A DNA stretch of 64,000 nucleotides from Candidatus Obscuribacter phosphatis (lineage in GTDB: Bacteria > Cyanobacteriota > Vampirovibrionia > Obscuribacterales > Obscuribacteraceae): contig MOYA01000004.1 of assembly GCA_001899315.1 (NCBI GenBank), positions 118,477 to 182,476 of the forward strand, read 5' to 3'. A program made the position numbers and the translations under genes. The notes under the pieces were generated by a model. The model was not told the DNA's origin and searched no databases. It worked only from the letters and a program-made list of their open reading frames with translations. This document shows positions 25,507-34,193 of the stretch, piece by piece. Each line of letters opens with the position of its first letter. The first letter of the stretch is position 1.

Positions 25507-26517
25507 GTGTACATCAAGAACGACATAACGACATCAATAGTGCTTTGGTTTTCCTGGCGCTATATTGCTTTCTTCTTTCTGTACACTGCGGCTGCTTATG
25601 CGGCTTTTCAATTCTATGGCTTAAAGTCTCTGGCTATTCCTTTTTTGCCCGTTGGCACAATTGGTACAGCTGTTGCTTTCTATATTGGCTTCAAGAACAA
25701 CTCTTCGTATGAAAGATTGTGGGAAGGGCGGAAGATTTGGGGGGCTATAGGCAGCTTATCTAGAGCTTTCGCTGCTGTTTTGGTTGGCGGCCTAGACAAA
25801 GTAAGCAAAGCTGCTCAAGAGCGTCGAATTGCTCTGGTGAAAAGACAAATTTACTTCTGCCATACTCTTGCTATGCAACTGCGCATTTCGTCAGCAGAGA
25901 GAAAGAGAGAAACGCTAGCTCCCGAAGTCAACCTGGTGAAAAAGCTTTGTTCTCCGCCTGAGAATTCGCAAAAGACTCTCGATGACTTTTTGCAGGCAAA
26001 TCTCAGCAAGCGCGATTATGAGCTGGTAAGAGGCGTTGATAACAAAGCTCTTAGTCTCTTGAGGTTGCAGCTGGACGATATAGAGAGTGCAGGCGCCGAC
26101 CTGCAGCTAAGCGAGCCTGCTCTTGAGAAATTGACCGAGATTTTAGTGAGCTTATTCAGCGAGCAAGGCGCCTGCGAGAGATTGAAAAACTTTCCTTTTC
26201 CTCGTCAGTATGCGCATTTTAGTAATGTCTTTGTGTGGATATTCCTGCTTTTGCTGCCTTTTGGCTTAATCGATGAGCTTTCCAAGTCTGCCGGCGGCAC
26301 CCTCGTCTGGACTGTGATTCCATTTTCTACTCTCATCTCTTGGATGTTCATTACAATGGAACAAGTGGGAGATAGCAGCGAAGATCCCTTTGAACTGGGT
26401 CTCAATGATGTGCCAATTTCGGCGCTGGCTCGTTCTATCGAGATCGATCTCCTGCAATTTATCGGTGCCGAAAGTGTTCCAGAAAAGTTGCAACCGGTGG
26501 CTGATATCTTACTCTAG
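25507..26517 (+). CDS. Bestrophin-family membrane channel
   Basis: The 336-residue protein belongs to the bacterial bestrophin family, pentameric anion or cation channels of the cytoplasmic membrane. The N-terminus has a W-R-Y-I-A membrane helix, followed by the second helix and the family motif FYIGFKNNSSYERLWEGRKIWGAI (about 57-80). A late pair of membrane helices (about 235-285) is preceded by PFPRQYAHFSNVFVWIF, and the C-terminal DPFELGLNDVPISALARSIE matches the bestrophin signature D-P-F-G...D-I-P. It starts at a GTG with CTGGAG upstream. Its gene faces panE convergently. Confidence 0.87.
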   Translation: MYIKNDITTSIVLWFSWRYIAFFFLYTAAAYAAFQFYGLKSLAIPFLPVGTIGTAVAFYIGFKNNSSYERLWEGRKIWGAIGSLSRAFAAVLVGGLDKVSKAAQERRIALVKRQIYFCHTLAMQLRISSAERKRETLAPEVNLVKKLCSPPENSQKTLDDFLQANLSKRDYELVRGVDNKALSLLRLQLDDIESAGADLQLSEPALEKLTEILVSLFSEQGACERLKNFPFPRQYAHFSNVFVWIFLLLLPFGLIDELSKSAGGTLVWTVIPFSTLISWMFITMEQVGDSSEDPFELGLNDVPISALARSIEIDLLQFIGAESVPEKLQPVADILL

Positions 26518-26556
26518 CTGCCCAAGTAGCTAACTTTTCCATTTCAGCCTTTCTCG

Positions 26557-27483
26557 TTAGTTTTGCTTAGATTCTCGCCTTTGCTGATAAGCACAGACAT
26601 GACAGTATGCTACTTGCAGCATTGGCACTGGAATATTTTGTAGCTGGGCGCGCTCAATAAAATCGCCTAAAATCTGCTGTGCTTCCACTCTATTGCCACG
26701 TTCCATATCTCTCAGCATAGAGGCTGTCAGGCTAGACGATGCGTCGACCAGTCTTGAATGAGTAGAGTCTACGAAAGACTGTTCGGGTTCGAAGCCTTGG
26801 GCTCTCAGCACCGCTAGACATTCGTCGGCCAGTTGCTTGGCTATTTCTGTCCCAAAAGGCGATTTGGCGACTTCGCCGACGGTGGCACGCATCATAGTGG
26901 TAAGCGCGGCTAGACTGGCTATCAGCACCCATTTTTCCCACATGTCTTGCACTATGGCAAAGCTTGCCTGCGAGGTAAAGCGGCAAGGGCTGATAAGCTC
27001 TTCCAATTCTTGTATGCGTTCGCTCATGATGCCTGAAAGCTCGCCATAGCGCAAACTATGATTGGCATTAAAGTGAATAATTCGCCCTTCTTCATCTAGT
27101 TCTGATGAGATGATGCAGCAACCACCGAGCACATTTTCTTCAGTAAACTTAGCCTTTAGTACATCTAGATGCTGCATGCCGTTCAGCAGGGGCAAGATCA
27201 TCGAATCGGCTCCGACGGCTGGCGCAATCGCTTGCATGGCGCTGTCTAGATCATAAGCTTTGCAAGATAAAATAATGAGGTCGTAAAAGTTTTCAGCTTT
27301 TTCTATGACAGAAATCTCTTTGTGGTGTAGGTCGCCAAAACGACTTTTCACCACCAGCCCATCGCGTCGCAGGCGTTCAGCGCGGGCTGCCCTGACAAGA
27401 AAAGTGACATCGGCACCGGCTTCCAAAAGACGACCACCAAAGTAGCCGCCGGTGGCGCCGGCACCCAAAACTAAAATCTTCAT
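26557..27483 (-). CDS. panE: 2-dehydropantoate 2-reductase
   Basis: PanE reduces ketopantoate to pantoate with NADPH in pantothenate and coenzyme A synthesis. The Rossmann motif GAGATGGYFGGRL is at residues 7-19. The central part has LLNGMQHLDVL and the middle EKWVLIASLAALTTMMRA, where the Lys of EKW matches the catalytic lysine. The C-terminal domain holds SSLTASMLRDMERGNRVEAQQILGDF, the usual substrate-binding segment S-S-M-xx-D-xx-x-G-R-x-T-E. Length (308) is standard. It is monocistronic by position. Confidence 0.92.
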   Translation of the reverse strand: MKILVLGAGATGGYFGGRLLEAGADVTFLVRAARAERLRRDGLVVKSRFGDLHHKEISVIEKAENFYDLIILSCKAYDLDSAMQAIAPAVGADSMILPLLNGMQHLDVLKAKFTEENVLGGCCIISSELDEEGRIIHFNANHSLRYGELSGIMSERIQELEELISPCRFTSQASFAIVQDMWEKWVLIASLAALTTMMRATVGEVAKSPFGTEIAKQLADECLAVLRAQGFEPEQSFVDSTHSRLVDASSSLTASMLRDMERGNRVEAQQILGDFIERAQLQNIPVPMLQVAYCHVCAYQQRRESKQN

Positions 27484-27630
27484 CTACACCCTTTATATAA
27501 TTTGATTCTCTGGTTGATAGTCTAACCCAATCGAGTCTTGGGTATAGGCTGATAAGTCAAGTTCGGAAATTAGACCTAAAGCTACTAAAGACCGCTCAAA
27601 CTACTAAAAATAAAATAGGTTCCTGCATAC

Positions 27631-28269
27631 ATGAATTTTGAATCAGAGGGTTATCGTGAATTTCTCGAGCTTTTTTCCAGGCATGTCGAAACTTATTTAG
27701 GCGATATTGATTTGGTCATGCATGAAACAGTTTCGGACGCTGTACATGTTGATATTCATGTTGTGCCCGCAAATGAAGAGAGGCCCTATATCGCTCTTAT
27801 TACATCGGGTATGAGTGACTTACCCATGAGCGTGCCTGATGAACTGGATGAGTTTAAGTATGCTGAGTTGCTCATTTGTTTGCCGCCTGATTGGCCTATC
27901 TCTATGGAAGCCTTTCAAGACGAAAAGAACTATTGGCCGGTTAGGTGGCTGAAAATTCTAGCCAGGCATCCTTACTATGCCGCCACTTGGTTCGGCATCA
28001 ATCATACAATTCCAACCGGTGAGCCAGTTTGCGAAGGTCTCGATATCGCCGGTTTTATGCTTGTTCCTCCCATGGTATCTGAGGTAGAGTTCTTTGAGCT
28101 CGAGGTTTCGCAAGAAAAAAAGGTTTATTTCTATCAGCTCTTGCCTATTTATCAAGACGAAATGGATTTGAAGCTGGAGCAAGGCGCAGATGCCCTCTGG
28201 GAAAAATTAGAGGAGCATCTAGAAATTGAAGATTTGATCAATCCTTATCGCGCCAGTGTTTGCAGATGA
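27631..28269 (+). CDS. Suppressor-of-fused (SUFU) domain protein
   Basis: The 212-residue protein matches the bacterial SUFU-like domain throughout. HVDIHVVPANEERPYIALITSGMSDLPMSVP leads into YAELLICLPPDWPIS and NYWPVRWLKILARHPYY. The segment GHTIPNGEP of other members appears as NHTIPTGEP, and YQDEMDLKLEQGADALWEKL closes it. In bacteria these domains occur as stand-alone proteins and as immunity proteins in polymorphic toxin systems. No toxin gene adjoins here. Cytosolic, no signal peptide. Confidence 0.85.
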   Translation: MNFESEGYREFLELFSRHVETYLGDIDLVMHETVSDAVHVDIHVVPANEERPYIALITSGMSDLPMSVPDELDEFKYAELLICLPPDWPISMEAFQDEKNYWPVRWLKILARHPYYAATWFGINHTIPTGEPVCEGLDIAGFMLVPPMVSEVEFFELEVSQEKKVYFYQLLPIYQDEMDLKLEQGADALWEKLEEHLEIEDLINPYRASVCR

Positions 28270-28285
28270 GATGTGCAAGAGCAGT

Positions 28286-28876
28286 TTAAGGCTGTTTCAG
28301 TGCTACTCTGAGAAAGGCGGAAGCACCGCTTTCTATGCTCTCTTGGCTGGCTCCGGCTCTGGCTCTAATAGATAGCCCATGCAAGGTGGAAACCAATAAA
28401 ACAGCTGCGGCTTCTGGTGTGATTTGGGGGTTGAGCTCGTCTTTATGCTTTTCAAAAACGCGGCAGAAGAAGCGATCTGATTCGGCAATGGCACCGGCTA
28501 GTTTGGCCTTAATCGATTCGGTTTGGCAGCACTCTTCGGCAAGCATGCAGGCAACCAGGCAGCCAGGAGGGGTTTCTTTGCCCATAACAATTTTTGCTAT
28601 GTCTCGAAAGTATTGACGCAAGCCATCTTTGAGATTGTTGCATTCACTTAGGGGCTTTGCTATGGGGGCGAGTATGTGGGCGCGGTAATGGTCTATCACT
28701 TGCAGAAAGAGCTCTTCTTTGCCGCCGAAGGCAGCATAAAGACTTGGTTTGTTTATATTGAGAGCGGCAGTGATGTCGTCTAAAGCAGTGCCTCGATAGC
28801 CGTGCCGCCAAAAAACCAACATGGCGTCATGCAGGGCTTGATCATTATTGAATTTCTTTGGTCTGCCGCGGCTCAT
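28286..28876 (-). CDS. TetR/AcrR-family transcriptional regulator
   Basis: The 196-residue repressor has an N-terminal helix-turn-helix: GRPKKFNNDQALHDAMLVFWRHGYRGTALDDITAALNINKPSLYAAFGGKEELF. The C-terminal ligand domain carries several cysteines (GCLVACMLAEECCQ), the layout of TetR regulators that sense electrophiles or oxidants. It is divergent from a cupin gene, with 93 bases between them holding two matching palindromic sites, so it very likely represses the cupin gene and itself. Confidence 0.9.
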   Translation of the reverse strand: MSRGRPKKFNNDQALHDAMLVFWRHGYRGTALDDITAALNINKPSLYAAFGGKEELFLQVIDHYRAHILAPIAKPLSECNNLKDGLRQYFRDIAKIVMGKETPPGCLVACMLAEECCQTESIKAKLAGAIAESDRFFCRVFEKHKDELNPQITPEAAAVLLVSTLHGLSIRARAGASQESIESGASAFLRVALKQP

Positions 28877-28881
28877 TAAAT

Positions 28882-28944
28882 TTGTACCAATCAGTATAAA
28901 AACCCTTGATTCGGTTTAACCATATTATATACTGAATAGTACAA
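28882..28944. promoter_or_regulatory. Paired operator sites between the TetR gene and the cupin gene
   Basis: TTGTACCAATCAGTATA (28882-28898) and TATACTGAATAGTACAA (28928-28944) are inverted copies matching at 14 of 17 positions. Each is itself roughly palindromic around TAC....GTA. They flank the space where both divergent promoters must lie, as expected for TetR operators. Binding is inferred. Confidence 0.65.
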
Positions 28945-28969
28945 AATTCAAAACCTGGAGGTAAGTCTC

Positions 28970-29440
28970 ATGCCTGTTAACCAAACAGCTGATATTCGCA
29001 CGCGTGTAGGTGCTAATTTTGGCGCTATTTATACCGGTCCCCTGGCTCAACTAGATGACTACAAACTAGAAATGCCGGCGCTCAAGCGTACTGTTAGAGG
29101 CAAACTCTTTATCAAGCAGTTTTTGGGTCTAAGTGGTATGCAAATCTCGATGAATAAGCTGCCGGCCGGCGCAGCGGTGCCATTTTATCACCAGCACAAA
29201 GAGAACGAAGAAGCCTATATCTTTGTCGGGGGTAGTGGTGAAATGCAAATCGACGGCGAAGTCTTTGCCGTGGAAGAAGGAACGATTGTGCGTATTAGTC
29301 CGGCGGGCAGTCGCACTCTGCGCAATAACTCAGATTCCGATTTGTATTATATTTGTGTGCAAGCTAAAGATGGCTCGCTTCAATCTGAAACGCTTGAAGA
29401 CGGCATTAAGTCTGACGCTCCAGTTAGCTGGCCGACCTAG
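28970..29440 (+). CDS. Cupin-domain protein
   Basis: The 156-residue protein has a single cupin beta-barrel. The metal-site motif AVPFYHQHKENEEAYIFVGGSGEMQIDGE (about 65-93) gives two His and one Glu, and a second motif follows near TIVRISPAGSRTLRN. A strong GGAGG site lies 8 bases before the ATG. Cupins of this kind act as dioxygenases, isomerases or binding proteins; which one cannot be told. The divergent TetR-type gene with shared operators suggests it responds to a small ligand or electrophile. Confidence 0.88.
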   Translation: MPVNQTADIRTRVGANFGAIYTGPLAQLDDYKLEMPALKRTVRGKLFIKQFLGLSGMQISMNKLPAGAAVPFYHQHKENEEAYIFVGGSGEMQIDGEVFAVEEGTIVRISPAGSRTLRNNSDSDLYYICVQAKDGSLQSETLEDGIKSDAPVSWPT

Positions 29441-29544
29441 GCTGAATATATTGCAAGCTTGGCAAAGTCTAAGCCTTATTGGGAGTCGATGGCGTAAAAT
29501 AGGCGTTTTGCGCCGTCGCCCCACGAGGCTAATACTCGAAATAC

Positions 29545-32001
29545 ATGACAGAAACAAGTTCTGCCTCTATTGATGAGCAGGCGGCTAAGACCGAAAGCTA
29601 TGGGCAAGGCCCGGATAATACCGCTGCTTTATTGGTGATTTTAGTACTGTTTTTTGTTTCGGGCTTTTGTGCTCTGGTTTATCAAGTTGTCTGGCAGCGC
29701 ATGCTAGGTCTTTTTACCGGTGCAGAGACTGTTTCTGTTAGTTTAATTACAGCTGCCTGTATGCTTGGGATGGGTGTCGGTAGTCTCGCCGGTGGTATCA
29801 TCTGCGACAAGATGCGGCGCCGCTCTTCTCTAATATTAGCCTTTGCCGCTTCAGAGCTTCTGATAGGTCTTTTCGGCGCCGGCAGCAAGATCTTGCTCTA
29901 TGATTTTCTCTATTGTCAGGTACCCTTTTTGGGCGACTCGCGTCTGCTCGCCTTTGTTGTCGTTTTTGCCGCGCTTTGCTTGCCCACTTTCTTTATGGGC
30001 ATGACCCTGCCGGTCATTTCAAGAGCCTTTATCACCATTATCGCCAGAGCGCCAATAAGCATCGCTTGGTTCTATGCCCTCAATACAATGGGTTCGGCGG
30101 TCGGTTCATTGGTGGCGGCTCTATTTATGATACGCAACTTGGGCTATGAACCGACTCTTTATCTAAGTGCCGGGCTCAATTTGATTTGTGCTCTGGGTGC
30201 CCTGATAGTGGGCAGTCGGGCTCGCCGTCTCGCCAGCGATCAGGTCGCGGCAGAAAGCTCGCCAGAGTCTAAGTCTAAGCCAGAGCCAGAGCCAGAGTCT
30301 AAGTCTATGTCTGAACCTAAAGCTGATTCTGTTCAGTCTAGTCGAGAACAGTTGGATAAGACAGGCGAGAGCCAGACCCTCTCTCAATCAATGACCGGGG
30401 CGCGTCTTGCTGCCTGGGCAGCCTTTAGTGCTCTATCAGGCTTTCTAGCGCTTGGGCTAGAGATTTTGTGGTTCAGACTAATCTCGGTGATGCTCAAAGC
30501 CAATTCGATGACCTATGGCTGGCTCTTATTTCTTTATTTGTTCGGGCTTGCCGCCGGTACATTGCTTGGTTCAAAATTGCTTGCTCGGCGCAAGAATCCT
30601 GCCTCCGACTTTTTCTTGTTTCAAGCCCTTTGCAGTATTTATGCCGTCACCGCCCTCGCTTTCTTTGTCAAGAGTCTTGGTTTTGATTCAGTCTTTAAAT
30701 CACTCTTCGAATTTTTCGGCCAGTACGATCCAATCGACTTCAGCGCTAAAATCCCACCGCTCAAATTGCTTCTAGAGCTTTATGTCTTTCTGCCTGCTGC
30801 CTTGATTGTGCCGCCGGTGACACTGATGGGCATGAGTTTTGTCAGTTTGCAGAAAGTTTTGCAGACCGACCTCAAATTTGTCGGCAGGCGCATTAGTTTG
30901 GTGCAGACCGCCAATATTATCGGTTCGACCCTGGGTTCGCTCTTTGTCGGCTTGCTTGCTTTGAGATATTTGAAGACATCGGGCACCCTGCGATTGTTTG
31001 TATTGGGCGGCAGTATCTTTTTGTTTATGTGGCTCTATGGTCTTTTGCAAGAAAAGTTGAAGAAAAAGGCTCTCTCGGCTGGTTTATCTATTGTTTTGAC
31101 TGCCGCCGCCGCCCTTGGGCTCTTTTATTATGTGCCCAATGCCAAAGAGATTTGGCATAAATTGCACGGTTATTGCAGCCCGGGGCAGTTTACTATGAGT
31201 GAAGATCACAGTGGTTTAGCCGCCACCGGCCCGGTAAGCTGGAGCCCTGAGCATACTTTTGTTTATGTCAATGGCCAAGGTCATAGCGAATTGCCCTACG
31301 GGCGGTATCATTCACAGATTGGTCTTTTGCCTGTCTTTTTGCACCCGCAGCCGATTGATGTGGCTGTAATCGGCTTGGGCAGCGGCAATACTCTTTATGC
31401 CAGTGGTGCCAATCAACTGACAAAAAATATAACCTGTTTTGAAATTGTCGAGCCCACTTATGACTGTCTGAAACAGCTGAACAAGATGAAGCCGTATCAA
31501 CCCCTCAGTCGCTTGCTTAGCGATAAGCGCATTAGGATGGTCTTTGCCGACGGCCGAAAAGGTTTGCAAAGAGAGAATCGCAAATACGATGTCATCGAGC
31601 AGGACCCGCTGCGTCCCTATGACTCGGGCTCGGGAATGCTCTATTCGAAAGAGCATTTTGAGAATCTCAAACGTTATCTCAAACCAGGCGGCATAGTGGC
31701 GGTCTGGTGTCCAACTCAGCGCACAATGCGCACTGTCGCCAATTCTTTTCCCTATGTGCTCTCTTTTGGGGCAACGATGGTGGGCAGTATGACCCCTTTT
31801 GCAGCAGATAAAGCCCAGGTTTTGCAAAGATACGATGCTAACCGCATTGCCAGTTATTGCGAAGAAACCGGTGCCGACTGTCGTGCTCTCTTGAGCGAGA
31901 TACTAGATCAAGATAATGGGCGTGTCTCCACTGCTAAGTTTCCAGCGGTCAAACTCAATCACGATCTTTATCCGCGCGATGAGTATTGGGTTAACCAATA
32001 G
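29545..32001 (+). CDS. Fused multi-pass membrane protein with C-terminal spermidine synthase-like domain
   Basis: The 818-residue protein has an N-terminal transporter-like membrane domain of about 12 helices (FVSGFCALVYQVVWQRMLGL is the family hallmark near residues 38-57), interrupted by a Ser/Glu/Lys/Pro-rich loop (about 230-275). The C-terminal 260 residues form an aminopropyltransferase-like fold: VAVIGLGSGNTLYASG binds the nucleotide part, VFADGRKGL and YDVIEQDPLRPYDSGSGMLYS follow. The usual acidic D-x-S/D motif reads EQDP. Such fusions are common in bacteria, but their reaction is mostly untested. A polyamine link with the agmatinase gene is possible but only inferred. Confidence 0.85.
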   Translation: MTETSSASIDEQAAKTESYGQGPDNTAALLVILVLFFVSGFCALVYQVVWQRMLGLFTGAETVSVSLITAACMLGMGVGSLAGGIICDKMRRRSSLILAFAASELLIGLFGAGSKILLYDFLYCQVPFLGDSRLLAFVVVFAALCLPTFFMGMTLPVISRAFITIIARAPISIAWFYALNTMGSAVGSLVAALFMIRNLGYEPTLYLSAGLNLICALGALIVGSRARRLASDQVAAESSPESKSKPEPEPESKSMSEPKADSVQSSREQLDKTGESQTLSQSMTGARLAAWAAFSALSGFLALGLEILWFRLISVMLKANSMTYGWLLFLYLFGLAAGTLLGSKLLARRKNPASDFFLFQALCSIYAVTALAFFVKSLGFDSVFKSLFEFFGQYDPIDFSAKIPPLKLLLELYVFLPAALIVPPVTLMGMSFVSLQKVLQTDLKFVGRRISLVQTANIIGSTLGSLFVGLLALRYLKTSGTLRLFVLGGSIFLFMWLYGLLQEKLKKKALSAGLSIVLTAAAALGLFYYVPNAKEIWHKLHGYCSPGQFTMSEDHSGLAATGPVSWSPEHTFVYVNGQGHSELPYGRYHSQIGLLPVFLHPQPIDVAVIGLGSGNTLYASGANQLTKNITCFEIVEPTYDCLKQLNKMKPYQPLSRLLSDKRIRMVFADGRKGLQRENRKYDVIEQDPLRPYDSGSGMLYSKEHFENLKRYLKPGGIVAVWCPTQRTMRTVANSFPYVLSFGATMVGSMTPFAADKAQVLQRYDANRIASYCEETGADCRALLSEILDQDNGRVSTAKFPAVKLNHDLYPRDEYWVNQ

Positions 32002-32029
32002 TTTTAAGAGCTTTCTTTAATTTCTCTTT

Positions 32030-32599
32030 TTATTTTTGTTTCTTGAGATAAAGCTGGAGCATGGTCTTGAGGATGGTTCTTTGTTGACTCCATCTCAGGT
32101 CTCTACCAGAGAGGGCTCTTTCCATCACCATGCCTGACATAAAGACGCCGATGAAATCACAGATGTCTTCGTCGTTTATAAACAGTCTTTGCTTGAAAAT
32201 CTCAAGCAGGGCGGGCGAGCAGAAGGTATCTCGCATCTTTGTCAAGAGCACTTCGTCGCCTGACCTGTATACATCTATTTGTATAAGGGTCCACTTCATA
32301 AAGTATTCTTCGTTCTCTTGCATCCAGTCGAGCAAGAGGTCGAGCCCTTGTTCAAAGTTCTTAGACTGAGCAGCGAACTCTAAGAAATTGGTGGCCTTAC
32401 TGTTCAAGAAATGGTCGAGCAGAGCCTCAAATATAGCTTGCTTGCTTTCAAAGTAGTGATAAATGGTGCCGGTTGAGACCCCAATTGCCTTAGATAGATC
32501 GCGCATGGTGAGGGCGCTATAGCCTTTTTCAGCCATGGCGTCAAAGCTCTTGGTCAAGAGCTCGCGGCGATATTCTTCGTGGTCGACAATCTTTGGCAT
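32030..32599 (-). CDS. TetR/AcrR-family regulator of the RND efflux operon
   Basis: The repressor has a standard TetR helix-turn-helix, EEYRRELLTKSFDAMAEKGYSALTMRDLSKAIGVSTGTIYHYFESKQAIFEALL, and a helical ligand domain of about 130 residues. The ATG at 32599 gives 188 residues; a GTG at 32635 would add 12. It is divergent from the adaptor gene of the efflux operon, with an imperfect palindrome between them, so it most likely represses that operon until a toxic ligand binds. Confidence 0.9.
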   Translation of the reverse strand: MPKIVDHEEYRRELLTKSFDAMAEKGYSALTMRDLSKAIGVSTGTIYHYFESKQAIFEALLDHFLNSKATNFLEFAAQSKNFEQGLDLLLDWMQENEEYFMKWTLIQIDVYRSGDEVLLTKMRDTFCSPALLEIFKQRLFINDEDICDFIGVFMSGMVMERALSGRDLRWSQQRTILKTMLQLYLKKQK

Positions 32600-32654
32600 C
32601 AAATCTAATGTAACAGATGGCTGGACTTTTTTCACACAACGGTTTTATAATAAA

Positions 32655-32678
32655 CGAGTGTTCGATAACAAACATTCG
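32655..32678. promoter_or_regulatory. Candidate TetR operator in front of the efflux operon
   Basis: CGAGTGTT and AACATTCG, 8 bases apart, form a 24-base imperfect palindrome (7 of 8 pairs). Within it TTCGATA is repeated directly at 32661 and again at 32675. Size and position resemble AcrR-type operators. Confidence 0.5.
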
Positions 32679-32752
32679 ATATAGTTCCATCTATAAGAAC
32701 GCCGCCAAAGTTTTCCTCCCAACCAAACCATGACTAAACATCCAGGTGACCA

Positions 32753-34171
32753 ATGTTAGAAACACAAGAAAAAGAGAAAACGACCTGCTCAGTTGAGCGC
32801 TTCATAGGCTTCGGTAAACCTGAATCTAAACCAGAATCTAAAAGGGTTTTCTTGAAGAATAAGAGGCTCTGGCTGGGTCTGGCCTTTGGCTCGGCTCTAG
32901 CATTGGTCATCGGGATGGGTAGTTTTGTAGCTGGTCAGGGAAAGAGCGAAAAGCCCGTCAAAAGGGCAATTACGGTTGAAACTGCCCGTGTCGACAAGCA
33001 TTCGCTGGCCCGAGAGATTAAGGCCACCGGCACGGTAATGGCCCGAGACCCCCTAGAAATCGGCTCTCAGGCCAGCGGACTGAAAATCGATCTTCTCTTG
33101 GCTGAAGAAGGCGACTGGGTGGAAAAGGGTCAGATTTTAGCCCGGCTCAATACCGATATCTTGAATGCCCAGCTTAAGGAAGAGCAGGCAATTTTAGATA
33201 ATGCCGCCGCCAGCTACCAAAAGTCTCTGCAGCCTAACCGGCAAGAAGAGATAAACATGCAGCGAGCTTCGCTCGACTCTACCGCCGCCGATATTGCCCA
33301 GAAAGAAGCAGCCATAGCCAGAGCTTCGGCTGAATACAACAATGCACTTTCTATCTCTGAGAGGTATTCGTCTCTCTACAGGGAAGGCGGTGCTACTGCC
33401 CAGGAAGCTGAGCAAAAACGGACCGATGTGCAGTCTTATAAGGCTGCTCTGGAAACCGCCAAGGAAGGCTTGCGGCAGGCGAAGCTAAACCGAGAAAGAG
33501 AAAGGCTGAGACTAGATGAAATGCAAACCGGTGGTCGGCGCGAAGACATTAGCATTGCTGCAAGCACAGTGGCTCAGCACCGGGCTCGCATCGAGCAGCT
33601 GCAAGCCCAGATAGCCCAAGCTATAGTGAGGGCGCCCGCTGCCGGTCTCATTGTAGAGAGAAGCGCTCATCTTGGCGAAATTTATAACGGCGGCATAATT
33701 TATAAGATGATTCGCGACGGCGAACTGGAATTGCAGGCTAAACTGCCCCAGCAAGATTTAGACCAAATCAGACTAGGACAGGAAGTGCTGGTGAGCGATG
33801 GCAAACGCACATTGACCGGTAAGGTCTGGTTGCTTGCCCCCAGTGTCGATTCGACTTCGCGACTTGGCAAAATTAGAATTGCCTTGCCCACTGACAAAGA
33901 CCTCAAAGCCGGTATGTTTGTCACCACCACAATTGCCACTGTCAGCCGCGATAGCCTGGCTGTGCCTGAGTCTGCCCTGGCTTATGAAAACGATAAAGCA
34001 TCGGTCTTGGTGATCGAAAACGGTATCGCCCACAAAAGACGCGTGAATACTGGCTTGCGCCATGATCGCTATGTAGAAATTTTAGACGGCTTGCAAGCCG
34101 GCGAAACAATAGTGAAAGAAGGAACGGTCTTTGTTGCCGACGGCGACTTGGTTAGAAGCGCCACACTCTAA
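32753..34171 (+). CDS. RND efflux periplasmic adaptor (HlyD/AcrA family)
   Basis: This membrane-fusion protein bridges the inner-membrane pump and outer-membrane channel. One N-terminal membrane anchor (about residues 42-62) follows a polar start. The lipoyl/biotinyl half-motif GLKIDLLLAEEGDWVEKGQILARLNTD precedes a long alpha-helical hairpin (about 140-280) with many Gln/Glu/Arg residues. The return half reads IVRAPAAGLIVERSAHLGEI, and beta-barrel and membrane-proximal domains close the protein. The hairpin is long, as needed to reach a TolC-type channel. The gene is 22 bases before the pump gene. Confidence 0.92.
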   Translation: MLETQEKEKTTCSVERFIGFGKPESKPESKRVFLKNKRLWLGLAFGSALALVIGMGSFVAGQGKSEKPVKRAITVETARVDKHSLAREIKATGTVMARDPLEIGSQASGLKIDLLLAEEGDWVEKGQILARLNTDILNAQLKEEQAILDNAAASYQKSLQPNRQEEINMQRASLDSTAADIAQKEAAIARASAEYNNALSISERYSSLYREGGATAQEAEQKRTDVQSYKAALETAKEGLRQAKLNRERERLRLDEMQTGGRREDISIAASTVAQHRARIEQLQAQIAQAIVRAPAAGLIVERSAHLGEIYNGGIIYKMIRDGELELQAKLPQQDLDQIRLGQEVLVSDGKRTLTGKVWLLAPSVDSTSRLGKIRIALPTDKDLKAGMFVTTTIATVSRDSLAVPESALAYENDKASVLVIENGIAHKRRVNTGLRHDRYVEILDGLQAGETIVKEGTVFVADGDLVRSATL

Positions 34172-34193
34172 ACACCAAAACTAGGTAATCAAA

